This document shows positions 18,876-28,584 of a DNA stretch of 64,000 bases, one piece after another. The notes beneath the pieces were generated by a model. It was not told where the DNA came from and searched no databases. It was given only the letters and a program-made list of their open reading frames with translations. Source of the DNA: Sphingomonas glacialis (lineage in GTDB: Bacteria > Pseudomonadota > Alphaproteobacteria > Sphingomonadales > Sphingomonadaceae). Made by a program: the position numbers and the translations under genes. The stretch lies in NCBI RefSeq assembly GCF_014653575.1, contig NZ_BNAQ01000001.1:930001-994000 (forward strand), in the 5' to 3' direction. The first letter of the stretch is position 1. Every line of letters starts with the position of its first letter.

Positions 18876-20909
18876 ATGACCGGCCCGATCACCACCGAAC
18901 TCCACGACGACGTCCTCGTCATCATTTCGAACAACCCGCCGGTCAACGCGCTCGGCGCGGCCGTGCGGCAGGGGCTCGAGGCGGGGATCAAGGAGGGCCT
19001 CGCCAATCCGCAGGTCAAGGCGATGGTCATCCGCTGCGACGGTCGCACCTTCTTCGCGGGCGCCGACATCACCGAGTTCGGCAAGCCGATGCAGGAGCCG
19101 GGCCTCCCCACCGTGGTCGACATGATCGAAGCGTCGGACAAACCGGTTATCGCCGCGATCCACGGCACCGCACTCGGCGGCGGGTGCGAGGTGACGCTCG
19201 GCTGCCACTATCGCATCGCCGTGCCGAGCGCGAAGATCGGCACGCCCGAGGTCAAGCTCGGCCTGCTTCCCGGTGCCGGCGGAACGCAGCGCATCCCGCG
19301 CATCGCCGGGGTCAAGCTCGCGCTCGAAATGACCGCCAAAGGCGATCCGATCCCGGCCAAGCTCGCGCTGTCGGCCGGCCTGATCGATCGCCTGGCAGGC
19401 GAAGACAGCCTCGAAGCCGACGCGATCGCCTTTGCGCGCGAAGTCGCCGACACCAAGCCCCTGCCCCGCGCCCGCGAGAAGGTCGCGCAGGCCGACCCCG
19501 AAGCCGTCGCCGCGTTCAAGAAGGACAACGCCAAGCGCTTCCGCGGCTTCGACGCGCCTGCTGCCAACATCGCCTGCGTCGAGAAAGCCGCCGACGGATC
19601 GAGCTTCGACGAAGGCATCGCCTTCGAACGCCAGGAATTCATGAAACTGATGATGGGCGTCCAGTCCGCTGCACAGCGCCACATCTTCTTCGCCGAGCGC
19701 CAGGCCGCCAAGATCGACGGCATCGACCCCAAGATCGCGCTGCGCGAGATCAAGCGTGTCGGCGTGATCGGCGCGGGAACGATGGGCGGCGGCATCTCGA
19801 TGAACTTCCTGTCGGCGGGCATCCCGGTGACGATCGTCGAAATGGCGCAGGACGCGCTCGATCGCGGCGCGGGCACGATCCGCAAGAATTACGAGGCCTC
19901 CGCCGCCAAGGGCCGCTTGAAGCCCGAGCAGGTCGAGGCAGCGATGGGCGCGCTCAACCCGACGCTCGATTTCGAGGCGCTCGCCGAGTGCGACCTCATC
20001 ATCGAGGCGGTGTACGAGAATATGGACGTGAAGAAGGAGATCTTCACCCGCCTCGACGCGCTCGCCAAGCCCGGCGCGATCCTCGCCTCGAACACCTCGT
20101 ATCTCGACATCGACGAGATCGCCTCGGTCACCAAGCGACCCGGCGATGTGGTCGGCATGCACTTCTTCTCGCCCGCCAACGTGATGAAGCTGCTCGAGGT
20201 CGTCCGCGGGGCACAGACCGAGGACGATGTCCTCGCCACCGTGATGGCCCTCGCCAAGACGATCAAGAAGGTCGCGGTGGTCGCCGGCGTGTGCGACGGG
20301 TTCATCGGCAACCGGATGCTCAAGCCCCGCCAGGTCGAGGCGATGAAGCTGCTGATGGAAGGCGCCACCCCCGAGCAGATCGACCGCGTCCATGTCGCGT
20401 TCGGCATGCCGATGGGGCCGTTCCAGATGAGCGATCTCGCCGGCGTCGACATCGGCTGGCACCGCGACCCCAACCGGATCGAGAACATCCGCGACGCGCT
20501 CGCCGCCGAAGGGCGCTGGGGGCAGAAGACCGCCAAGGGCTTCTACGATTATGACGAGAAGCGGAACCCGACGCCCAGCCCCCGCGTGGCCGAGATCATC
20601 GAGGATTTCCGCTCGAAGTCGAACATGCAGAAGCGCGAGATCAGCGATGAGGAGATCGTCGAGAAGACGCTCTACACGATGGTCAACGAAGGCGCGTTGA
20701 TCCTCGAGGAGAAGATGGCGCAGCGCGCGAGCGACATCGATGTGGTATGGATCTACGGCTATGGCTGGCCGGTCTATCGCGGCGGGCCGATGTTCTGGGC
20801 CGATACCGAGGGGCTCAAGAAGATCGTCGCCGGGCTCGAGAAGCACGGCTTCGCGGTGGCGGAACTGCTCAAGTCGAAGGCGGAAAGCGGCGGTCGGTTC
20901 AATGGATGA
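18876..20909 (+). CDS. fadJ: Bifunctional enoyl-CoA hydratase / 3-hydroxyacyl-CoA dehydrogenase (FadJ-like)
   Basis: 677 residues. The N-terminal crotonase domain (residues 1-180) carries [13 protein letters not shown] and [20 protein letters not shown], with the acid residues of [16 protein letters not shown]. The NAD domain starts at about 293 ([17 protein letters not shown]), followed by [16 protein letters not shown] and the C-terminal duplicated helical domain (FDYDEK...). It performs two successive steps of beta-oxidation in the cytoplasm. It has the alpha-subunit layout; no thiolase follows directly. AGGAGAG precedes the start. Confidence 0.95.
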   Translation: MTGPITTELHDDVLVIISNNPPVNALGAAVRQGLEAGIKEGLANPQVKAMVIRCDGRTFFAGADITEFGKPMQEPGLPTVVDMIEASDKPVIAAIHGTALGGGCEVTLGCHYRIAVPSAKIGTPEVKLGLLPGAGGTQRIPRIAGVKLALEMTAKGDPIPAKLALSAGLIDRLAGEDSLEADAIAFAREVADTKPLPRAREKVAQADPEAVAAFKKDNAKRFRGFDAPAANIACVEKAADGSSFDEGIAFERQEFMKLMMGVQSAAQRHIFFAERQAAKIDGIDPKIALREIKRVGVIGAGTMGGGISMNFLSAGIPVTIVEMAQDALDRGAGTIRKNYEASAAKGRLKPEQVEAAMGALNPTLDFEALAECDLIIEAVYENMDVKKEIFTRLDALAKPGAILASNTSYLDIDEIASVTKRPGDVVGMHFFSPANVMKLLEVVRGAQTEDDVLATVMALAKTIKKVAVVAGVCDGFIGNRMLKPRQVEAMKLLMEGATPEQIDRVHVAFGMPMGPFQMSDLAGVDIGWHRDPNRIENIRDALAAEGRWGQKTAKGFYDYDEKRNPTPSPRVAEIIEDFRSKSNMQKREISDEEIVEKTLYTMVNEGALILEEKMAQRASDIDVVWIYGYGWPVYRGGPMFWADTEGLKKIVAGLEKHGFAVAELLKSKAESGGRFNG

Positions 20910-22317
20910 GCAAACCGCCGTCGCCCCGGCGAAGGCCGGGGCCGCTGGGAGTGAGGCACCCGACTCGCATCACGGCAGGACGACCCCGGCCTCCGCCGGG
21001 GTGACGGCGGTCCGGTCCGCGCTCCAGACCGCCGCCGCAATCCGTAGCGGTGAGACCACCGCGCTCGCCGAGTGCGATGCCGCGATCGCGCGGATCGAGG
21101 CGGGCGACGGCGAGATCAACGCCGTCGTCGTTCGCGATTTCGATCGCGCGCGCGATGCCGCGCGCGCGATCGACGCTGGCCCCAAGGACGCGACAAGCGT
21201 GCTGCTCGGCGTGCCGATGACGGTCAAGGAAAGCTTCGATGTCGCCGGGCTCGTCTCGTGCTGGGGCTTTGCCGAACACGCCGATTTCGTCGCGACCGAA
21301 GACGCGGTCCAGGTCACGCGGCTCAAGCAAGCCGGCGCGGTGATCCTCGGCAAGACCAACGTCCCCGTCGCGCTCGCCGATCTCCAGACCAACAACCCGG
21401 TCTATGGCCGCACGCGCAATCCGATCGATCCTCACCGCGTGCCCGGGGGATCGTCGGGCGGCGCGGCGGCGGCACTCGCCGCGGGGTTCGTGGCCGTCGA
21501 GATCGGCTCGGACATTGGCGGATCGATTCGCCTGCCCGCTGCCTTTTGCGGCGTGTGGGGCCATAAGCCGACGTACAATGCGCTCAACGCGTTCGGCCAC
21601 AATTTCCCGCGCACGCAAAGCTGCGGGGTGGCGCTCAACGTCGCCGGGCCGCTCGCGCGCGATCCCGACGATCTCGAGGCGCTGTTCGGTGTGATGGGCG
21701 GCGACGCGCTCGCCCGCCCCGCGCCGCGCGGAGCCGGCGAATGGCGGATCCTGCTGCTTCCGGAACATCCGCTGGCGCCCTCGCAAGCGTCGATCCAGGA
21801 AGCGATCGCAGCGGTCGGTGCGGCGTTCCGCGCGGAAGGCGCGCAGGTCGACGATGCCAGCGCCTTGCTGCCAGATCTCGTCGCGCAACACGGCGCCTAT
21901 ATCCACATGCTGCTCGTCGCGATGGCGCGCGGCGCGCCGATGGACGGCGGGCAACCGCTTCCGCTGCCCGACTGGTTCACGCTGGTCGATGCGCAGGCCA
22001 AGAGCCGTCGCGATTGGGCACGGCTGTTCGGCGCCTATGACGCGGTGATCGCGCCCGCCTGGGGCACCACCGCCTATCACCACGACGACACCCCGCTCGC
22101 GACGCGGATCGCGATGATCGACGGTGTCGACACGCAAGCCGCGCTGCAAATGGCCTATCCCGGCCTCGCCACCTTCCCGATGCTGCCCGCGACGAGCGTG
22201 CGGATCGGCACCGACCCGGACGGTCTGCCGATCGGGGTCCAAGTGATCGCCGATTACAATCGCGACTTCACCGCCATCGCGGTGGCGCGCGCCGCCCATG
22301 CCTTGATGAGGAGTTGA
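20902..22317 (+). CDS. Amidase (amidase-signature family)
   Basis: 471 residues with the Ser-cisSer-Lys triad at Lys109 (MTVKESFD), Ser184 (GGSSGGAAA) and Ser208 (GSDIGGSIR), spaced 75 and 24 as in fatty-acid amide hydrolase. The likely substrate is an amide; none is identifiable. Residues 8-35 (APAKAG...PASAGVT) are translated from a dispersed repeat; a GTG at 21001 would give a repeat-free protein of 438 residues. The ATG overlaps the end of the FadJ-like gene by eight bases. Confidence 0.9.
   Translation: MDEQTAVAPAKAGAAGSEAPDSHHGRTTPASAGVTAVRSALQTAAAIRSGETTALAECDAAIARIEAGDGEINAVVVRDFDRARDAARAIDAGPKDATSVLLGVPMTVKESFDVAGLVSCWGFAEHADFVATEDAVQVTRLKQAGAVILGKTNVPVALADLQTNNPVYGRTRNPIDPHRVPGGSSGGAAAALAAGFVAVEIGSDIGGSIRLPAAFCGVWGHKPTYNALNAFGHNFPRTQSCGVALNVAGPLARDPDDLEALFGVMGGDALARPAPRGAGEWRILLLPEHPLAPSQASIQEAIAAVGAAFRAEGAQVDDASALLPDLVAQHGAYIHMLLVAMARGAPMDGGQPLPLPDWFTLVDAQAKSRRDWARLFGAYDAVIAPAWGTTAYHHDDTPLATRIAMIDGVDTQAALQMAYPGLATFPMLPATSVRIGTDPDGLPIGVQVIADYNRDFTAIAVARAAHALMRS
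20919..21006. repeat. Dispersed inverted repeat, copy 4, inside the amidase 5' region
   Basis: Ends cgtcgccccggcgaaggccgg and ccggcctccgccggggtgacg. It is in frame with the amidase gene and would encode a low-complexity N-terminus unless translation starts at its far edge. Confidence 0.9.
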
Positions 22318-22321
22318 TTCC

Positions 22322-23503
22322 ATGACGCAAGACCTCGACACTTTCCGCAGCGAAACCCGCGCCTGGCTCGAAGCCAATTGCCCGCCCGAAATGCGCCAAC
22401 CCGTCCGCTCCGAAAAGGACGCGTGCTGGGGCGGCCGCAATCCCGATTTCCAGCCTGGGCAAAAGGAATGGATGGACGCGATGGCATCGCGCGGCTGGAC
22501 CGTGCCCGATTGGCCCAAGGCGTATGGCGGCGGCGGTCTGTCGCCTGCCGAAACCAAGATCCTGCGCGAGGAAATGGCCGCAATCAAGGCGCGCAATCCG
22601 CTCAATTCGTTCGGCATTTCGATGCTCGGGCCAGCGTTGCTGAAATACGGCACCGAGGAGCAGAAGCTCGAATATCTCACCAAGATCGCGCGTGGAGAGA
22701 TCCGCTGGTGCCAGGGCTATTCCGAGCCCAATGCCGGCTCGGATCTCGCCAGCCTCGCGACCTCCGCCGAGGACGCAGGCGATCATTACATCGTCAACGG
22801 CCAGAAGGTATGGACCTCCTACGCCGACAAGGCCGACTGGATCTTCTGCCTCGTCCGCACCGACAAGAGCAGCAAGCAGGGCGGGATCAGCTTCGTGCTG
22901 TTCGACATGGCGAGCGAAGGCGTCTCGACCAAGCCGATCCTGCTGATCTCGGGCTATTCGCCGTTCTGCGAGACCTTCATGGACAATGTAAAGGTGCCCA
23001 AGTCGCAGCGCGTTCACGACGAGAACAAGGGCTGGGACGTCGCCAAATATCTGCTCGGACACGAGCGCGAGATGATCTCGGGCATGGGGCTCGCCTCGAG
23101 CGGCGGCAATCCGCTGCTCGACGGCGCGATCGCGACGATCGGGCTCGATTCGGAGGGGCGGCTCGCCGATCCGCTGCTGCGCGCGGCGATCGCGACGTTC
23201 GAGGTCCGCGCGAAAGCATTCGGATCGATGTCCGAGCGCTTCATCGACGAGCTGAAGGCCGGTCGCGCCCACCCGGCGCAGCCCTCGATGATGAAATATT
23301 ACGGCACCGAGCTCAACAAGAGCCGCCACGAACTGATGATGGCATCGGGCGGTTCGGACGCGCTCGAATGGGAGAGCGAAGGCTCGCGCGGCGGCGCCGA
23401 GGCGCGCGCCTGGCTGCGCACCAAGGCCAATTCGATCGAGGGCGGGACGAGCGAGGTCCAGCTCAACATCATCGCCAAGCGCATCCTCGAATTGCCGGCG
23501 TAA
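22322..23503 (+). CDS. Acyl-CoA dehydrogenase (FadE-type)
   Basis: 393 residues. N-terminal helical domain to about 120, then the FAD-interacting strand WCQGYSEPNAGSDLASLATSA, WTSYADKADWIFC, and C-terminal helices ending SIEGGTSEVQLNIIAKRIL. The IEGGTSEVQ form instead of the standard YEGTSxIQ is typical of FadE paralogues that act with a partner. It is followed by a second dehydrogenase of the ChsE2/partner type, so the pair may form a heteromer. It introduces the alpha-beta double bond in acyl-CoA. Confidence 0.92.
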   Translation: MTQDLDTFRSETRAWLEANCPPEMRQPVRSEKDACWGGRNPDFQPGQKEWMDAMASRGWTVPDWPKAYGGGGLSPAETKILREEMAAIKARNPLNSFGISMLGPALLKYGTEEQKLEYLTKIARGEIRWCQGYSEPNAGSDLASLATSAEDAGDHYIVNGQKVWTSYADKADWIFCLVRTDKSSKQGGISFVLFDMASEGVSTKPILLISGYSPFCETFMDNVKVPKSQRVHDENKGWDVAKYLLGHEREMISGMGLASSGGNPLLDGAIATIGLDSEGRLADPLLRAAIATFEVRAKAFGSMSERFIDELKAGRAHPAQPSMMKYYGTELNKSRHELMMASGGSDALEWESEGSRGGAEARAWLRTKANSIEGGTSEVQLNIIAKRILELPA

Positions 23504-23507
23504 GCAA

Positions 23508-23600
23508 CGTCGCCCCGGCGAAGGCCGGGGCCGCCGCGTTGCCGCGCGCAACGCCGCGAGTGCCCGTATCACAGCGGCCCCGGCCTTCGCCGGGGCGACG
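23508..23600. repeat. Dispersed inverted repeat, copy 5
   Basis: Ends cgtcgccccggcgaaggccgg and ccggccttcgccggggcgacg (exact inverted arms of 21 bases). It separates the two adjacent acyl-CoA dehydrogenase genes. Confidence 0.92.
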
Positions 23601-23610
23601 GAGTTTAGCA

Positions 23611-24738
23611 ATGCCCCTGTTTCTCAACGAAGACCAAACCGCCCTGCAGGACACGATCCGCGATTTCGTCGGCGAGCAGGCGCCCGTCAGCCACATGCGC
23701 GGGCTTCGTGACGCCAAGGATGCGACCGGCTTCAGCCGCGACCTGTGGAAGAGCTTCGCCGAGATGGGCTTCACCGGCCTCCTGATCGGCGAGGATGAAG
23801 GCGGGCTCGGGCTCGGCCATGTCGAGGCGGGCGTCGTGCTCGAGGAGATCGGCCGCAACCTGTCGCCCTCGCCGTTCCTCACCACCGCAGTCGCGGCGGT
23901 CGAGGCGCTCAAGGGCACGGCGCATGCCGCACGCTGGTTCCCCGGCATCATCGCTGGCGACACCGTCGCTGCGCTCGCGATCGACGAGGCCGCCAAGCAC
24001 CGCGACAGCGTCGGCCTCACCGCCGAGCGTTCGGGCAACGGCTTCAAGCTGACCGGCAAGAAGCAGTTCGTCACGCACGGCCATGTCGCCGACCTGCTGA
24101 TCGTCGCCGCGCGCACCGCCGGCAGCGCCGACGACGCCGAGGGCGTAACGCTCTTCGCGATCCCCAAGGACGCCGCCAACCTCACCGCGACCCCCGAGCG
24201 CCTTGCGGACGCGAGCCTCGCCGCGCGGCTCGAGTTCGATGGCGTCGAGGTCGATGCCGATGCGGTGATCGGCGACGTCGATGGCGGCCGCTCGCCGCTC
24301 GACCGGCTGCTGCGCGCCGGCCGGACCGGCGCCTCGGCCGAATTGCTCGGCGTCGGTGGCGGCGCGATGGACATGACGGTCGGCTATCTCAAGCAGCGCA
24401 AGCAGTTCGGCACGTTGATCGGCAGCTTCCAGGCGCTCCAGCATCGCGCGGCGCACCTCTATTCGGAGATGGAAGTCGCGCGCGCCGCCGTGCTGAAAGC
24501 CCAGCAACTGCTCGATCTCGATAGCCCACATGCCGACACCGCAGTCTCGGTCGCCAAGGCGATGACCGCGCTGGCGACGACGCTGTCGGTGCAGGAAGGC
24601 GTCCAGATGCACGGCGGCATCGGGATGACCGACGAATATGACATCGGCTTCTACATGAAGCGCGCGCGCGTGCTGGCCGAGATGTTCGGCGATGCCAACT
24701 TCCACGCCGACAAGGTTGCACGCGCGGCAGGGTATTGA
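23611..24738 (+). CDS. Acyl-CoA dehydrogenase partner subunit
   Basis: 375 residues from the ATG just after the repeat (MPLFLNEDQTALQDTIRDFV). FAD-binding features include KKQFVTHGHVADLLIVAAR and LKQRKQFGTLIGSFQALQHR. The region near the C-terminus (QMHGGIGMTDEYDIGFYMKR) lacks the catalytic glutamate seen in stand-alone dehydrogenases, as in beta chains of heteromeric FadE pairs used for branched or sterol side chains. A longer upstream reading is a shadow frame. Confidence 0.9.
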   Translation: MPLFLNEDQTALQDTIRDFVGEQAPVSHMRGLRDAKDATGFSRDLWKSFAEMGFTGLLIGEDEGGLGLGHVEAGVVLEEIGRNLSPSPFLTTAVAAVEALKGTAHAARWFPGIIAGDTVAALAIDEAAKHRDSVGLTAERSGNGFKLTGKKQFVTHGHVADLLIVAARTAGSADDAEGVTLFAIPKDAANLTATPERLADASLAARLEFDGVEVDADAVIGDVDGGRSPLDRLLRAGRTGASAELLGVGGGAMDMTVGYLKQRKQFGTLIGSFQALQHRAAHLYSEMEVARAAVLKAQQLLDLDSPHADTAVSVAKAMTALATTLSVQEGVQMHGGIGMTDEYDIGFYMKRARVLAEMFGDANFHADKVARAAGY

Positions 24739-24755
24739 TTCCCCACGGAACGAGG

Positions 24756-24862
24756 AGGGGGACCGCGCGGCTTCTTCAGCCGAGTGGTGGAGGGGGACCT
24801 CCACCAACACCAGGCCCGAGGCACGCCCCCTCCACCGTCCGATCAAGGCTCACGGTCCCCCT
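24756..24862. repeat. Nested inverted repeat after the acyl-CoA dehydrogenase gene
   Basis: Outer arms AGGGGGACCG (24756-24765) and CGGTCCCCCT (24853-24862) enclose inner arms GGTGGAGGGGG (24786-24796) and CCCCCTCCACC (24826-24836). It differs from the cgtcgcc family and fills most of the gap before tesB. Confidence 0.85.
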
Positions 24863-24879
24863 AAGCGTTAAGGCACACC

Positions 24880-25755
24880 ATGACCGACCCAACCCCCGCC
24901 CAACTCGCCCAGAACCTCGTCGATTTGCTCGACATCGAGGAAATCGACACCGATCTCTATCGCGGCATTCGCGGCACCGACGGTTTCGGCCGCGTGTTCG
25001 GCGGGCAAGTCATCGCGCAGGCGCTGCAGGCGGCGCAGCGTTCGACCGATGTCCCTAAGCAAGCGCATTCGCTCCACGCCTATTTCATGCGCGCGGGCGA
25101 CGAGAGCCACCCGATCCTCTACCGCGTCGTGCGCGATTTCGACGGCAAGAGCTTCGCCACGCGCCGGGTCATCGCGACGCAGCGTGGGCTTCCGATCCTC
25201 AACCTCGCCTGCTCGCTGCAGGTGCCCGAGGGTGGCCTCGCGCATCAGGACGCGATGCCGGACGTGCCGCCGCCCGAGGATCTGACCAGCGACCGCGAGC
25301 TCCGCCTTGCGATGATCGACCGCATCCCCGAGAAATTCCGTGGCGTTTTCCTGCGCCCGCGCATGGTCGACATCCGCCCGGTCAGCCCCCGCAGCTGGCT
25401 CGACCCGGTCGAGCAGGAGCCCCGCCAGAACAGCTGGTTCCGCGTTGTCGCGCCGATCGGCGATGATCCAGCGTTGCACCGCGCGATCCTCGCTTATGCC
25501 TCCGACATGTCGCTGCTCGGCACCGCGACGCTGGCGCATGGCGTCAACTGGATGACGCACAAATTGCAGACTGCCAGTCTCGACCACGCGCTGTGGCTGC
25601 ACGAGGATTTCCGCGCCGACGACTGGCTGCTCTATGTCTGCGACAGCCCCTGGGCAGGCCATGCGCGCGGTTTCAACCGCGGCAAGATCTTCGCGCGCGA
25701 CGGGCGATTGGTGGCGAGCGTCGCGCAGGAAGGGCTGATCCGCCTGCGCGAGTGA
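24880..25755 (+). CDS. tesB: Acyl-CoA thioesterase II
   Basis: Hydrolyses acyl-CoA to free acid and CoA. 291 residues, a double hot-dog fold. DGFGRVFGGQVIAQALQAA and HSLHAYFMRAGD are in the first half; YASDMSLLG (catalytic Asp), ASLDHALWLHEDFRADDW and VASVAQEGLIR (Gln) form the second. The usual catalytic threonine is serine in ASLDH, a common variation. It follows the dehydrogenase pair and may relieve CoA trapping. Confidence 0.92.
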   Translation: MTDPTPAQLAQNLVDLLDIEEIDTDLYRGIRGTDGFGRVFGGQVIAQALQAAQRSTDVPKQAHSLHAYFMRAGDESHPILYRVVRDFDGKSFATRRVIATQRGLPILNLACSLQVPEGGLAHQDAMPDVPPPEDLTSDRELRLAMIDRIPEKFRGVFLRPRMVDIRPVSPRSWLDPVEQEPRQNSWFRVVAPIGDDPALHRAILAYASDMSLLGTATLAHGVNWMTHKLQTASLDHALWLHEDFRADDWLLYVCDSPWAGHARGFNRGKIFARDGRLVASVAQEGLIRLRE

Positions 25756-25758
25756 TCG

Positions 25759-26559
25759 CTACACCGCGGTCTTGCCATATTCCTGCTTGGTCACCGGATG
25801 GCTGCTCGACAGACCGCCATCGACCGCGATCGCCTGCCCGTTGACGTAGCTCGCCGCATCCGAGGCGAGGAACGCCGCCACTTCCGCCAGTTCCTCGGGC
25901 TGCGCGCCGCGACGCAGCGGATTGAGCCGGCCGATGCGGTCGGTCTTGCCCGCCTCGCGCGCATAATCGAAGGTTGGCTTGGTCATCCCCGTTTCGGTCA
26001 GCCCCGGGCAGATCGCATTGACGCGCACGTTCGATCCCGACAGCTGCTGCGCCGAGACCATCGCGAGGTTGATCACCCCCGCCTTCGACGCCGAATAGGC
26101 CGGCGACCCCGCCCCCGAGCGGATCCCCGCAACGCTCGCCGTCAGCACGATCGCGCCGCCGCCGCGCTCTGCGATCTTGGGGGCAGCGTGCTTGATCGCG
26201 AGGAACGGCCCGATCAGATTGACGCGCAGCACCTCGGTGATCAGCGCGACATCGGTGTCGAACAGGTTCGCCATCCCGCCCGAAATGCCGGCATTGGCGA
26301 ACATGATGTCGAGCCCACCATAATATTCGCACGCGACGTTGACCGCGCGGATCACGTCATCCTCGTTGCCCGCATCGATCTGGATCGCGTGCGCCGCGCC
26401 GCCCGCCCGCTCGATCATTGTGGCGGTTTCGTGGACCGTTTCGCTCTGATCGGCGACGATCACGCTGCCGCCGTCCTTCGCGAACAGCAAAGCCGTCGCG
26501 CGCCCGATCCCCGAGCCCGCCCCGGTGACGATGATCGATTTTCCGCTGAACCGTGCCAT
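25759..26559 (-). CDS. Short-chain dehydrogenase/reductase
   Basis: 266 residues. The nucleotide motif TGAGSGIG (residues 11-18), NAG in MFANAGIS, catalytic Ser in TASVAGI and YSASK are all present; the end [10 protein letters not shown] is typical of classical SDRs. It oxidises or reduces a hydroxyl/keto group with NAD(P). GGAGGATGCA precedes the ATG. The in-frame extension further upstream reads through a repeat and is rejected. Confidence 0.9.
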   Translation of the reverse strand: MARFSGKSIIVTGAGSGIGRATALLFAKDGGSVIVADQSETVHETATMIERAGGAAHAIQIDAGNEDDVIRAVNVACEYYGGLDIMFANAGISGGMANLFDTDVALITEVLRVNLIGPFLAIKHAAPKIAERGGGAIVLTASVAGIRSGAGSPAYSASKAGVINLAMVSAQQLSGSNVRVNAICPGLTETGMTKPTFDYAREAGKTDRIGRLNPLRRGAQPEELAEVAAFLASDAASYVNGQAIAVDGGLSSSHPVTKQEYGKTAV

Positions 26560-26568
26560 TGCATCCTC

Positions 26569-26653
26569 CGTCGCCCCGGCGAAGGCCGGGGCCGTTTCGT
26601 TTGAGGCACACGCGTGCCAAGCCACACCGGCCCCGGCCTCCGCCGGGGCGACG
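26569..26653. repeat. Dispersed inverted repeat, copy 6
   Basis: Ends cgtcgccccggcgaaggccgg and ccggcctccgccggggcgacg. It fills the gap between two SDR genes that are transcribed in the same direction. Confidence 0.92.
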
Positions 26654-26656
26654 GCG

Positions 26657-27421
26657 CTAGATGGTAACCCCGCCATCGAGCACGATCGTCTGCCCGGTCA
26701 TGAAGCTGCTCGCCGCGCTGGCGAGGAAGACGACCGCACCGGCAATCTCCTCGGGCTCGCCGATCCGGCGCAGCGGCACGGTCTTGTTCGCGGCCTCGAT
26801 CCGCTCGGGATCCTCCCACAGCGCACGCGCGAAATCGGTCTTGATCAGCCCGGGCGCGATGCAGTTGACGCGGACGTTGTCGGGCCCGAATTCTTGCGCG
26901 AGGTTGCGCGCGAGCTGCATGTCGGCGGCCTTGGAGATGCAGTACGCGCCGATCACCGTCGATCCGCGCAAGCCCCCGATCGACGAGACGATGACGATGC
27001 TGCCCGACCGGCGCTCGCGCATCTCGGGCGCGACCATCGAAATCAGCCAGTGGTTCGACACGATATTGTTGTCGAGGATCTTGCGGAACTGCTCGTCGGC
27101 GATCCCGGCTTGCGGGCCGTAATAGGGGTTCGACGCGGCGTTGCAGATGAGCACGTCGATCTGGCCGAACGCCATGCGGGTGGCGTCTACGAGGTGCTGG
27201 AGCCCCGCTTTGTCCGAGATGTTGGCGGCAACCGCGATCGCCGTGCCGTCGCCGAAGCGCGCGTTGAGCTCGGCGGCGACCGCATCGCAGGCGTCCTGCT
27301 TGCGGCTCGAGATGACGACCTTGGCGCCGTGTTCGGCAAGCTCGAACGCGCTCGCCTTGCCGATCCCGCGCGAGGACCCGGTGACGATAGCGACTTTGCC
27401 TGTAAGATCGAATTGCGACAT
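26657..27421 (-). CDS. Short-chain dehydrogenase/reductase
   Basis: 254 residues with TGSSRGIG at 13-20, [17 protein letters not shown], and the active-site YCISK. The NPYYGP insert and the [13 protein letters not shown] segment resemble DHRS4-like carbonyl reductases used in fatty-acid or retinoid metabolism; substrate remains unproven. Start chosen at [15 protein letters not shown]. It precedes a terminator-like repeat and the ACAD10/11-type kinase gene. Confidence 0.9.
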   Translation of the reverse strand: MSQFDLTGKVAIVTGSSRGIGKASAFELAEHGAKVVISSRKQDACDAVAAELNARFGDGTAIAVAANISDKAGLQHLVDATRMAFGQIDVLICNAASNPYYGPQAGIADEQFRKILDNNIVSNHWLISMVAPEMRERRSGSIVIVSSIGGLRGSTVIGAYCISKAADMQLARNLAQEFGPDNVRVNCIAPGLIKTDFARALWEDPERIEAANKTVPLRRIGEPEEIAGAVVFLASAASSFMTGQTIVLDGGVTI

Positions 27422-27428
27422 TCTTGCT

Positions 27429-27519
27429 CCCCTCCCGCTTGCGGGAGGGGCTGGGGGTGGGCCTGTCCGCAGGCGCTCCGCCACTTCCCTCCCCTAACCC
27501 CTCCCGCAAGCGGGAGGGG
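27429..27519. repeat. Paired hairpin repeat, second type (cccctcccgc)
   Basis: Two related palindromes, CCCCTCCCGCTTGCGGGAGGGG at 27429-27450 (22 bases, shown by its arms cccctcccgc/gcgggagggg) and a matching one at 27498-27519, face each other across a 47-base spacer. It lies downstream of the kinase gene and could terminate that transcript. Confidence 0.9.
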
Positions 27520-27528
27520 AATAAGAAA

Positions 27529-28584
27529 CTAAGCCCCCGCCTTCACCGCGAAATCCCACGCCGCATCGGCCAGCCGGTACACGCCTGCCGCCGACTTCTC
27601 CGCCTGCGCGCTCGACGCGGTCCCCTCGACGATCCGCTTCTTGATCCCCTGGACGATGCCGGTCAGCCGGAAGAGATTGTACGAGAAATACCAGTTGAGA
27701 TCGGGCACGCCGTCCCGCCCCGTCGCCGCGCAATAGCGCTCGACCATCGCCTCGATCGTCGGGATTCCCGTCGCCGGCCCGGTATGCCCGAGCACCCCCG
27801 ACCGCCCTTCGGGCGCCGTCACCCAGCTCATCAGGAAATAGGAGAAGTCCGCCAGCGGATCGCCGAGCGTCGACAATTCCCAGTCGAGCAACGCGATCAC
27901 GCGCGGCTCGGTCTTGTCGAAGATCATGTTGTCGATGCGGTAATCGCCATGGACGACAGAGGTGCGTGTCTGCTCGGGCACGGTGCGGCCGAGATAGTCG
28001 ATCAGTTTCTCGACCTGCGGCATGGGCTCGGTTTCGGACGCACGATACTGCTTGGTCCAGCGCGCCACCTGGCGTTCGAAATAATTGCCAGGTCGGCCGT
28101 ATTCGCCGAGCCCGGCCGCGACATGGTCGGTATTATGCAACGCCGCGAGCGTGTCGCACATCGCATTGTAGATGCCGGTACGCTCACCGGGCGTGTAGTC
28201 GGGCAAGGTGCCGTCCCACAGATTGCGCCCATCGGCGAAGCCCATCACGTAGAAATCGGTGCCGATCACCGCGGGGTCGGTGCACAGCCCATAGGGTTTC
28301 GCGACCGGGAAGCCGGTCGGATAGAGCCCCGCGATCACCCGGTATTCGCGATCGACCGCATGCGCCGAGGGCAACAGCACCCCCATCGGCTTGCGCCGCA
28401 ACACATAGGTGCCCGACGGCGACTCGATCTTGAAGGTCGGGTTCGACTGCCCGCCGGCGAACTTCGCGTAGCTCAGCGGCCCCACAAAGCCCTCGACATT
28501 GGCGACCATCCACGCCGTCAGCGCGGCCTCGTCGAGCCGGTCCTTCTCGGGAACGGCGATCGTCTGGGGCGCGAAATCGTCCAT
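27529..28584 (-). CDS. Phosphotransferase of the ACAD10/11 N-domain type (hydroxyacyl-CoA kinase-like)
   Basis: 351 residues with the aminoglycoside-phosphotransferase fold: FAGGQSNPTFKIESPSG, then HGDYRIDNMIF (catalytic Asp) and ALLDWELSTLGDPLADFSYF (metal site). This subgroup, fused to a dehydrogenase in ACAD10/11 and separate in LvaA, phosphorylates 4-hydroxyacyl-CoA. Here the matching dehydrogenase gene is two genes upstream in the same operon, which supports that role. The ATG (28584) overlaps the stop of the alcohol dehydrogenase gene (TGATG). Confidence 0.85.
   Translation of the reverse strand: MDDFAPQTIAVPEKDRLDEAALTAWMVANVEGFVGPLSYAKFAGGQSNPTFKIESPSGTYVLRRKPMGVLLPSAHAVDREYRVIAGLYPTGFPVAKPYGLCTDPAVIGTDFYVMGFADGRNLWDGTLPDYTPGERTGIYNAMCDTLAALHNTDHVAAGLGEYGRPGNYFERQVARWTKQYRASETEPMPQVEKLIDYLGRTVPEQTRTSVVHGDYRIDNMIFDKTEPRVIALLDWELSTLGDPLADFSYFLMSWVTAPEGRSGVLGHTGPATGIPTIEAMVERYCAATGRDGVPDLNWYFSYNLFRLTGIVQGIKKRIVEGTASSAQAEKSAAGVYRLADAAWDFAVKAGA

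Noticed and set aside
18753..20846. Reverse-strand open frame of 697 codons opposite the FadJ-like gene
   Set aside because: Antisense shadow with repetitive composition; the forward frame is a clear enzyme.
27420..27530. CRISPR-like array suspected from two palindromes
   Set aside because: Only two units with one spacer, forming a large hairpin; no array.
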